Shown here piece by piece: positions 54,449 to 64,000 of a stretch of 64,000 nucleotides of DNA (positions are counted from its first letter, which is position 1; the number at the start of each line of letters is the position of its first letter). Made by a program: the position numbers and the translations under genes. Below the pieces are notes generated by a model that saw only the letters and a program-made list of their open reading frames with translations, did not search any database and was not told the DNA's origin. The stretch is from Cliona cf. orientalis (lineage: Eukaryota; Porifera; Demospongiae; Clionaida; Clionaidae), in NCBI GenBank assembly GCA_963930775.1, contig OZ005689.1, positions 6,487,569-6,551,568 of the forward strand. The letters are read 5' to 3'.

Positions 54449-55798
54449 ATGAAGGCTGTTCTTGCTATCTGTGTGATCTCATGCCTCCTCGTTGTGGGGT
54501 ACGCCGTCGATTTAGGTAACGTTGTATCATGTGGTACTCGTTTTACAGAGTTGACTTCATGTATTGCGAGGCGCCCGAGTGCTATCACCGACAACTCCTT
54601 CTGTACTGATTGTGCCAACTCCCTCGTTGGTTACTATCAAGAGTGCACTAATAGAGATGATGTAGACTCACTCTTGGAAGGTGAGAATCAATAGCTCTTT
54701 GGGTCTATCAATCATAGCTAATTATTAAACAATGTCATAATTTATTTTGATGATAACAAACTGACTCATCTGTCACGCTCAGATGGGCAAATAATTTGTC
54801 AAAGTTGCCAACATGTAGCTAGCTACAGTAAGCTTGAACGTCTCAGGGTACGATTTATTATCTTGACTTGCATCCCACCTATACATTGCCCTGGGAAATC
54901 AGGGAAATGTATTGAATATTGTTTGCCACCGACGAAACCAATGTTTTTGTAGACAAAATTTAATAATTATTGCTGGATACCAGAGGGGTAGCTATGGGTG
55001 ATCATAGGGTGAAAAGGGGTCATGGGCAAACGACTAGCTGCATGATATTATTTGGGATTCATTCGGCTAATAGTCTATGCATCTCATAAAATTAATTAAC
55101 CTGCCCTGTAGTCTCATCCCCAGAACCCATGGGCTTACTTTCAAACATGATAACATCAGACTGGGCCATCCACTGCTGTTCTCTTGCTTTTGAGCAAAGC
55201 GCACACTCGTATGGCTTCACCTAATGAATTGCATTCCAACACTGACCTTTGCTAGACCCCTTTTTCGCGTGTGGATAGAGTGGGTAAAGGTTGTCGGGCG
55301 AAAAAGGGGTCTAGCTTGATAGACTACATGCACCCTTGCAAGAAGGGAAAAGGGCCATTAGGTGACTTTGAGTGGTTCGGCTCTGGGTTCGGCTGGCTAT
55401 GCCATGGGCGCATGCCCATACAGTGTGCTTGACCAAAGCTCAGATCTGGTTTGTTAGTGGTTAGTCGGTAAGGCTGTGTAGGTAGGCAATTCAAATTAAT
55501 TTTGTGTGTAGCGGGTAGTGGCCTTGTTACATTCCTGTGGCTAGCTAGTCATATGACTGTAGTTGTAGTGCTATTGGCAATAGTAAAGTGCAGTAACCAT
55601 ATAATATAGCACGAGAGCGAAGCAGGGTGTATATTATAGGGTTATGCACAAGTATTAGGGTGTGTTAACTATAACATGTACCATAATAATATTATTACAG
55701 TTTGCCCAAATGCAAATGGAGCATCTACCATACATCGTATTAGTACTGCTCTCATCACTTCTATTATCTTCACTGGAATAGCAATGCTACTCTACTGA
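54449..55798 (+). CDS. Small secreted six-cysteine protein, GPI-anchor-like (member 4)
   Basis: Exons 54449-54680 and 55701-55798 are joined in phase 1 and give 109 aa. The signal peptide is MKAVLAICVISCLLVVGYA; the six cysteines keep the family spacing and VGYYQEC is present. The tail after VCPNANGAS is ALITSIIFTGIAMLLY, hydrophobic and GPI-signal-like. It is nearly identical to the gene at 21933, so the two arose by duplication II. The differences cluster in the mature region (for example FTELTSC versus TTELTSC, and PSAIT versus TSAVA). It is tail to tail with the Reeler/Calx-beta gene, whose stop is at 56806. The function is unknown. Confidence 0.88.
55251..55315. repeat. Perfect 18-bp inverted repeat in the intron of member 4
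   Basis: GCTAGACCCCTTTTTCGC at 55251-55268 has its exact reverse complement at 55298-55315. It is part of about 200 bp present here but missing from the duplicate intron, so it is probably within a small insertion. Confidence 0.75.
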
Positions 55799-55870
55799 AC
55801 TTGATATTCAAGTACACATTTAATAATAATATGTCATGACATTGTAACATTGTTATGTCTGGAGTAGAGT

Positions 55871-56390
55871 AGATCATCGAAATCCGGACCGTTTTTATAA
55901 AGCAACCCATAACTTTCGGACATAACAATGATTTTAAATGATAGAGTACTCAGTAGATAGAGCTACCAGTCAGCTAACGAATGACGCAAACCGTACGTCC
56001 CAATCTTTGTTGCAACGCGTGCAAATTGTGCTCAAAGATACAGTGTTAGAAATTTACAAACCGGACCTCCGCTTCAAATCTCGGACATGCTTGTATATTC
56101 TATCTTGGTGATGATCAGAATCGGTCAACGCTGCTACAGGTACATGCGCTAGCAGCTAACTCCGGTCCACCATTTCGATCGTGTTTAGCCACGCCCACCA
56201 GTGGGACTCCACCCAAACATTTTCGATGAATCGGACGCAAATAGAGGATGACTACTGGCTAGCTCCACTTGTAAGCTAAAGAAAGTTGAAGGAAGCATGG
56301 AATCATTTAGTATATGGCCTACCATGACTATGATTCCAGCCAAACTCATCTAAAACCGCATGTCCGGGATTCGACGATATCCGATGATCG
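55871..56390. mobile_element. ~0.5-kb insertion with GATCATCG ends between the convergent genes
   Basis: 'gatcatcgaaatccggacc' at the left and 'cgacgatatccgatgatc' at the right bound DNA missing from the equivalent place in copy 1 (around 25700). The interior repeats 'ggacat' and 'cggac' words but has no protein. Confidence 0.6.
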
Positions 56391-56805
56391 GTAAATTACT
56401 CTAGTTATTGCAACACTAAAAATTAGAAATAGCTAGACCAGGAGGGGCTACACTCCCTGACTGCACGTTTCATTGGGAATATTGTGAAATGATTCGTACC
56501 ATAATTATAATAATTTTTATTATTATGTAAGATGGACAAAAGAGAGCGTCCTATACTCAAGTCACTTGGACACTATACTTATCCTCCTTCTTATGGCATA
56601 TTGTACTCTTGGGAATGCCTGGTTTTCACACATGACTCTCTTTATAATACCGGTGCATGATTGTGGTTTCACTGATAGCACTACATTGTTATCAAAACAA
56701 TAGCACTAGCTATGATCAACAACATGATGTTATATTATATCAATAAACCTACTAATAACCTACTATAATTCGTTATGTACTCATCAGTTGTACGAACATC
56801 AATAA

Positions 56806-59800
56806 TTAAAGCTCAGAACGTGTGTAGTATGCCTGGCATATGTTCTGAGGCACTGGTGGGCCACTGTTCTGTATTGTAGCTGTAGCCACATCTGATCCCA
56901 AGTTGATCCTCTCGGTACTGGGAGCCAGCGTGAGCACACCCTCAAACACTTCATCCCCTTCATTTATGCCATCGGTGGATGTGAGTACAGACAGAATGAT
57001 GGTGTTCTCTCCAGGACTGAACCCCACAGGTGTTGCCCGCGAAACAAAGTCCTGACCAGCTGAGAAATAATAAAATTTTTAGACATTAATACCTTATAGT
57101 ACTCCCGATATTAAAATTATTTACATTTCTTTTGGTGATGGGTCATAGGTCAGACTCACCTAGTGTGTGAGTGCTCCAGTAGGTGGAACTAGCCACCTCA
57201 TGCATGGTATATAATTTAAATTTTTAGCTAACCTTGGAGTCCTGTGGATTAGTAGAACTCAAATTCAATTGCAAAGGCCAAGTTAATTTGCTTAATACAC
57301 CCATAAGTAATAAAAGCAAAAAATACTGATAAGATCTAGGCCTAAACAAGGATTATGGAGGGGAGGAACTGCAATAATATTAATGTAGTAGTTCATGTGT
57401 GTACTATCATACTATCAGGAAGAGCAGAGTGACACATGATGTCAGTCGTATAGCTACTACTATACCAATCGTGACCAATATTGCCGATCATGACTAATAA
57501 TGTTTGTCCCAGAGCTGCATGGTGTATGCACAAGTGAGGACATGATGACATCAAGTCCAAAACCGCGTTTACACAATGTCATGCTCAATCTAGACTAGAA
57601 ATCTGGCTACTCTTATTATCCAGTGGACCAGTGGTGTTGCATACATTACACCTCTTGTACGATGCTAGTTCTATCAAAGGCTTATTCACATGATCAGGTA
57701 ATGCATGAGTGCTGCTGCATTTGTATTCCTGATTCAGTGGCAGAAAGTTCTTTTCCCACTGATTTATCACTTCGAATATTATTGATCTATGCATGCCTCT
57801 ATTATCCATTAATACGTATTACACATGCACAGGTGTGGATCATACCTTAGGGTGACAGCTTAATAATTTACAGGTAAATTTTGCAATTTGTACACAGAAA
57901 TGGAACAAGGTTGACATTCTAATGCTCTTTAGTAACATTAGTGAGTACAATTAAAATTTTGCGTTTTGGGCCAATCCACAATGCAAAAAGATAATCACCT
58001 CAAGGTATTCATGATGTAGAAAGTATCACTGGATAAAGTAGCTAACATCTTTAAATGCAATTGAAACATGGCATGAAAATGTGCTTCTGTGGCTTCAAGC
58101 AAATTAATAATAGAGGCCATGCATGTTTCCATGCGTTGAGAAATTTGTCATTTCATCCAGTGTATATGTTACTCACCGATTGCTGTCACACTCCTGGTTT
58201 GGAACATTGCTACCACACTTGTTTGTGCTTCACCAGCCAATTCAATGGTAAAATCAACTCTCTCTCCCTCACTGACAGTGTACAATGTCGGGTTGAAGCT
58301 GATGGTAACCTCTATAATAATAGGAGAAAACCATGCATGCATCCACTGATAGAGAGAAACAGATAATTATTATTATTCTATCATCGTTTTATGCTGCGAA
58401 GAGCTTGTATATTATATAACCCTATCTTAACCACATAGATAACAATATTTCTCTATCAGCGGGATCATGGAATATAGGCCACTGGCTCCCTGCATGCATG
58501 CATGCCCTTTTAATAAATAACAATTCCAAATGTACCATCATCGTCAAATATGATAGCTTTTGCCAGTGACTGCTGACCAATCTGGACATCAGTACTTCCT
58601 GCAGGAAGGCTCAGCACCGCCGTGAAACACTCCTGTGTCTCGTACAGATTATCGTCGATGAGTCCCACCTCAACGAATGCTTCACTCTCTCCAGCGCCAA
58701 ATGTTACTGGCAGGTTTATCCTGGCAATGAAATCGTCGGAAGCTGAGAAATAAAATGTAGTGTAATAAACATTAGAGGCATCCCACTGCAGCGTGCATAC
58801 CCTTATCAATATACTGTATTATTAGCGAGACATTTTGGGGCTCATGAATCTGGCGACTTTAGAACCACCCGCAAAAGTTTCCTTTATGAATTCCTTTTCC
58901 TATATACTAATCCATCACTAGTACAAAATTAATTGAAAGTTTCATACTATAAATATTATAGTATTGTTGAGTTAACTTAATAATAAGTATACTTCAGTAA
59001 GAAGGGGATCAGGGTGCATGACCTATTATATTATAACATTGTCTTAATGTACATATTGGTGCCACGTACAAAATGTCATACATGATAATTCTTGTGTGCA
59101 TAATAATATATTAAATGCATGTTGCTAGCATTATTGGGCTATAAAAGGACTCAGAGTCTTCCCATAAGACAGTGCTGAACATATCTGAAAATTTTGGTAT
59201 AGTATTTATTTTGCTCCCCCAATGCATCGAATGGGATTTTAATTTTTAAGATGCTAGTCATGCATAGATAGATAGAGTGGTAGCTATACCTGTGGCAGAA
59301 TTAGACTGTGTGCTGAAGAGAACTGTGATATCTGTCACTGGTGGTGGTTGAGCAGTGAGTCGGAAGATGACAGACTGTTGATCTCCTTCCGTGATTGGAC
59401 CATACATCACAGGGTCAAACTCAACTATTACATCGTTTGCTCCTGATAATAATTTAAAGTTAGCAAGGAGAATATTAAAGTGGAGATTGGTAAAGAGAAA
59501 ATTCAAAATCCTGTTTCTTACTGTTGAGGCACACTAAAGGGCGATGCAAGCATGCAGTATAAGATATTGAGTGCCCTTATTACTCCACAAGTGTACATGT
59601 CATTGCATGTGTGTATACATGCACATGCACATAGCTTAGGACTGGTGAATGATCAAGTTCAAAAACACTGGGCCAGGATTCGCCCAGCGTATGACTCAGA
59701 GGCTATAATACTAATAATTTAACATCTCTTCCATAGCCAGCTAGCTAGTGTATGTACACTATATATATGTAATCTGATATCACTCAGTAATACAACTACA

Positions 59801-62353
59801 GGAAGTCTTCTTCATGCATTCCAATCTCATAATCATTCTCAGGCTGCATGTGGCATAGGCCTAGCTGGGATGTGACCACTTTAGGGACTTCCCTAAATAA
59901 GTCATGATGTGATACCAGGCACTGACTAGAACGGCGTGGGTAGTAATAGGAATCTTTATCCCATTTCAATCACTCTGGTATATTATACTGTCCTTAATTG
60001 GTTTACTGGTTAGAAAATCTGCATGATAGCAGCTAGCTAGTATATTATATAATATCTACATAGCCAGTAATGTAAGCTGAACAGGATGTTGGATCACAAA
60101 CTTGTTATCTAATGTTAGGCATTATTTATAGTCTCGATTATCAGTGTTGGTATTAAACCTACAATAGAGGCCATATTTAATAAAATTTGTCGTCATGCAA
60201 GCTATGCTACTCAAAAAAAATACCTGTGTTGCAGAACGAAGGATCAGGGCTCTGTTATGTGTGCATGTGTCAGAGAGAGGCACAACTTTTAATTAATAGC
60301 TACTGAGATGATAATAAAGTGGTTGCCTATGGCTATCATAAAACAAACATGCATGCACATGGTGCAACGTCATTGAATTTGTACTTATCATGACACAGCA
60401 AAGGTAATAATAACTAGAATATTTCGATTATAGGGACCTTTTTCTGCTGTGCATTGATAAGCTCTTGAATAACGTTACACCTGGCTTGTCTACGAACGTA
60501 GCAATGAAACTCCATGATGGTAATAATTATGTGTGCACATGATCTGTTGTACTTAACAGCTGTGTAAACTCACCAAGTCTGGTCCTCTTATTTGAGCAAA
60601 CACTGTGCTAAATACTTGAGTTATGGAAAACCTAATAGCATGTACAATAATAATAATATTATGATGAGATTAAATCACACAGATCTAGCTAGACAGTGAA
60701 ACTAGCTAGTCTTATCTCCTAAATCTCAAGATTACAGCTATAGGTTGTAGCTGATCAGATGTCAGAACCTGATGTGATAACGATGCATGTTAGCTATAAT
60801 AATAATAATATTATTATTATATACAAAACGTGGCAGGATCTAAATCCAAACCCACCATGATCGATCATGGATGATCATGAGGCAATACTGTACAATTATA
60901 ATAATTAGTAAATCAGGGGTCCCCCAAACCTTGTGGCAATCTTGTGGCAGTTTCTCAAAAATATTTATGTTACCAATTACCATTGACATTAATTTTAATG
61001 GAAATATTGGCTACTCATGATCAATCCAGGGACTATGGTAGTCAACGTAAAGGATACAGTAGCAAGATTTAATGGCTAATTTTAAATTAGCTAAAGTGTA
61101 TAAATAATAATATTATTATGGGGAATTCTAATAGCCTCATCCCCAGGCTCCCTTCAAGTTCTCAATGTTGCATGAGAATATTTGAAGGAAGCTCAAGCCT
61201 GGGGGACGAGGCTAAAATTCTAACTTGTGCCTCACCATATGGTAACGTCCGAAGTGGCATCTCCTGGAGCCTCCCAAATAACTTCAATGGATGATTTATC
61301 ACTTGGATTAGTATGAGTGGCAGAAGGCTGCATAGAAAAATCGTGCAGGGACTGATCTGGAAATTTTATAGCTATAATGCATAATAATTTCAACAAGATG
61401 ATTGTTAATGATTAGCTATAATATGTACACACATCCCTCCCCCCCCCCCCCCCCAGTCCAATCACCCTCTCTCCCAAATCATTAAGAATCTAAATTAACG
61501 ACCAAAGCTTGTCAATAAATATTCAGCTATATGTAGCATACTGCAGCACAGTCCCATATCCTGGTTTCTGCCGGTGGATTAACAAACTGTCCAACAAAAG
61601 CAGCAGTTGACGAGAATGATGGAGTGGACTCCCGAGCCTGGATGGCGAATCCACGGTAAGTTTGACCAGTCGTCTCTATTCGAACTGCAGAAAATACAGT
61701 CATGATAAAACATGCATGAGCTAGGCTCATAACATAATCATTGTCACAATTAATTTTCATACTAAGTATTTTCGGTTGGAACCAAGTATCTAAGGCATAT
61801 ATAGCTACTATACAACTTAGAACATCAGAATAAATTAAATTAAATTAAATCATTCTAGTCTTTCGGATACCTATTATATAGGGCAATCACATTCTGATTT
61901 ACTGTGTTACTAACGACCCTTATGCTAGAGTGTAAATAATTATGTTAGTCACTCTATAGATTGTTAATGGAATCAACATGCACTATTCAAAATACTCGGC
62001 CTGCTCTTTCAGGATGTTTGTAAATCTCTTGGCTTCAGTGTCAATTAAGCCTATGTTACTAAAGTATCGGTATTACTGCAAGTTGGCATCTAAATAAATC
62101 TGATGATATAATATTATATATATAGCTTACATGTATGCTGAGTGCCACATCTGTACATGTTTGATGTCGTAGGAGCCACCAGACTTACAGAGAATGGACA
62201 GCTGTCCCCGCAGGTCATTGGGGTCACTCCAGGATGTTGCTGGGTTAAACTTGCACATGCTGCTGTAGGAGCACCACTGGAAAATGCTGAAACATCTCTG
62301 AGAGATGCAATCAGAAGAACAATGAGGAATGAGCAAGCTGCAAGCTTCATCAT
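56806..62353 (-). CDS. Secreted Reeler plus two Calx-beta domain protein
   Basis: Nine exons (complement): 62131-62353, 61542-61684, 61236-61327, 60574-60631, 60224-60251, 59290-59442, 58536-58742, 58177-58311, 56806-57059. All have GT/AG borders with phases 1,0,2,0,1,1,1,1, giving 430 aa. The signal peptide follows MMKLAACSFLIVLLIASL. The Reeler domain (about 24-172) has FSSGAPTAAC, YRGFAIQARES, NPSDKSSIEVIWEAPG and SITQVFSTVFAQIRG. A 28-bp exon encodes the linker SPDPSFCNT. Calx-beta 1 (about 182-301) has VIVEFDPVMYGPITEGDQ and DNLYETQECFTAVLSLPAG. Calx-beta 2 (about 302-412) has TISFNPTLYTVSEGERV and DEVFEGVLTLAPSTERINLG. Calx-beta domains usually bind calcium and often serve adhesion. The protein ends TRSEL. 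It is tail to tail with six-cysteine gene 4. Confidence 0.88.
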
Positions 62354-64000
62354 GGCTGGCGGCGCTGATGTGTGTAAAATTAATGCAGTTACTACCAATA
62401 ATTATTCTTAGGCCACATTGACAGTAGCTATAGCTAATAGGTCTTTTTAAAGCTACCTGTGGAATGTGTACGACATATTTAATTGTCTGTGTTTGCCATG
62501 TTGGTTGCCTGCATACTCTATTGCATGATTGGAATGTCAGCTCTGCCAGGCACTCATTTGCACAAGCATAATCATTGAAATGAAGACTCATGCACGATCA
62601 ACTCACTACTTATTATCATATCCTTTCCTTTATCGTACCCTATTTCCTTACTTGTCATCAATCACTTGCAAGTAAAATGTTCAGAATCCTCACTGCTACA
62701 TGCATGCATGCATGCATGACTCATGCGTATGTATAGCGTGGCTCACTGTGTATGCTTGTTCAATATCATCAGTATATTGAACTACATAGCCTGCACCTGA
62801 ACATGGTTATGGTAGGATCTTCAGAGTCAGTGCACGAACTATGACTAGGGGGAAGGCACCTGCGGCTATGTCACTACTGAAAGCTTCTGCATGTGACATA
62901 CCTAAACTGAATTATCCACTTGAGAGCCACTGCCTGTTTACTGACAACTGACCAGCAAAGCACAGAAAGGTAGTCAGTCATGTAGCTGAGGTAGGTGCCT
63001 TGTAAGGACAGACGGACAACATCTGCACACTACTACACCACTGGGTAGGATTTAACACAGCCACTATTCCTCTATTTATTATAATATACTATAATCAACA
63101 GTTACACTGCATGCATATGCACAGGAGACTCTATAGGTCTGATACACCCTATAGCTAGTTATCGTGACATTCATCCAATTAAACCAGTAACTCCCTTAAA
63201 GCTAAGAATTTCACAACAGTTAGTATAAAAATAAGCATTCATTCTTCATAATAATTATTATAATAATATTATATTATATATATACACGTGCATATTCTTC
63301 ATTGTAATAGTACGTATTCAAGCAACATTCTTGCTATGATGATTCATGGCACAGTATACTATAGCTATTTATTAAGCTCGTTGCTTGACAGAGCTATATA
63401 ATAAGGTGCTAGTCTCTGGTAAGGAGCTCGAGCTTTGTTACAACGCAAATGCGATCTAACGCAAACGCTATCTGATGCGCGCGCCGCTATGCGCCCGCCG
63501 CTATCTCACAATTACGCGGCATTTTCAAACAAAATTCTACCACCGTAACTATCGCATCCGTACAATCAGAGCTCGAGCTTTTGCCAATCCTAGATGCATA
63601 TTTCCATGCCACTGTGGCTAGTCAGTTAGCTGACCTTTGTGTGCAGGATGTAGCTACTTATAGCTATAATTGTGCGCGTGTTTAACGCGCTATCCATCGA
63701 TCCACGACTCCGCCCATCGCATTGTTACCGCTAGTGCTTCGCTGATCTCCCGCCATTTCCCCAACTATATGCTCCATACATACAATTTTATAGAGCGCTA
63801 AAAGTCGCTGAAGTACCTGTTAGTTAATATTTGATCCTTAGTGCAATATTTAATATGCATGACCTTTCTTGTTAGCCTGGGGTACAATATCTTTGTCTTT
63901 AGTGCAGTATTATGAATTTGCTGTTAGTATTTAATTATTATTATTGCTTTACAGCAGGAAAGCTGAAGGACTGCTACGAATTATAGCAGCCTAATACTAG
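62354..64000. other. Upstream region of the Reeler/Calx-beta gene; no further gene seen
   Basis: The first few hundred bases should hold its promoter; no recognisable element was found, and the NRF1-like palindromes of the six-cysteine promoters are absent. At about 63422-63582 a block bounded by 'gagctcgagctt' on both sides is rich in 'cgcaaacgc' and 'gccgctat' words and may be a small element. Confidence 0.5.

Larger units (their letters stand above)
54085..59045. repeat. Duplication II, copy 2
   Basis: This is colinear with 21560-28262 and contains the intact six-cysteine gene 4 and the 3' exons of the intact Reeler/Calx-beta gene. Copy-specific additions are at about 55127-55330 (intron) and 55871-56390 (between the genes). 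Confidence 0.85.

Noticed and set aside
56806-56823. C-terminal RSEL of the Reeler/Calx-beta protein as an ER-retention signal
   Set aside because: It differs from KDEL-type consensus at the second position, so I make no retention claim.

Overview
The window reads as nuclear DNA of an early-branching animal, most likely a marine demosponge. It is AT-rich, its genes are split by short GT-AG introns, and it is dense with small inverted-repeat transposons, homopolymers and dinucleotide repeats. Its protein families (Reeler, Calx-beta, DUF7869-type DDE proteins, NERD helicases, Penelope-type reverse transcriptase) are typical of sponges and cnidarians. The sponge assignment is inference. No rRNA, intact tRNA or CRISPR was seen.

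Two gene families dominate and have been copied together. The first is Reeler-domain secreted proteins on the minus strand: copy A (1923-3065), copy B (17164-18264) and copy C (56806-62353). C is a full nine-exon gene of 430 codons giving signal peptide, Reeler and two Calx-beta domains. Relics lie at 8.0 kb, 13.9 kb, 21.7 kb, 54.3 kb and 26.2-28.0 kb. The second is a family of four small secreted six-cysteine proteins on the plus strand (8559-9721, 19274-19835, 21933-25343, 54449-55798). Each has two exons with one phase-1 intron and a strictly kept cysteine spacing; three of the four end in a tail like a GPI-anchor signal. I do not recognise this family. The two families sit head to head around shared promoters and tail to tail at their other ends. 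Two large duplications are visible: about 1-3300 against 16137-18420, and about 21560-28262 against 54085-59045.

Between them (29.1-40.2 kb) is a divergent pair with start codons 325 bp apart. On the minus strand is a seven-exon gene (417 aa) with a bipartite nuclear-localisation-like stretch and a ParB-like domain. On the plus strand is a gene of about 13 exons (about 897 aa) resembling DUF7869-type RNase-H-fold transposase proteins. The pair could be a domesticated or still mobile two-gene transposon module; I found no flanking terminal repeats.

Next (42.3-46.0 kb) come a decayed Penelope-like element with a GIY-YIG domain, interrupted by another insertion, and an intronless 718-codon gene joining a NERD-like PD-(D/E)XK nuclease to a superfamily 1 helicase.

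The rest (most of 3.1-8.5, 9.7-17.1, 19.8-21.6, 46.0-54.1 and 62.4-64.0 kb) shows no gene I can support. It holds many miniature inverted-repeat elements, several with readable target-site duplications and two with the matching empty site preserved in a nearby duplicate. Exon boundaries were derived by hand from splice signals, reading phase and paralogue comparison, without transcript data.
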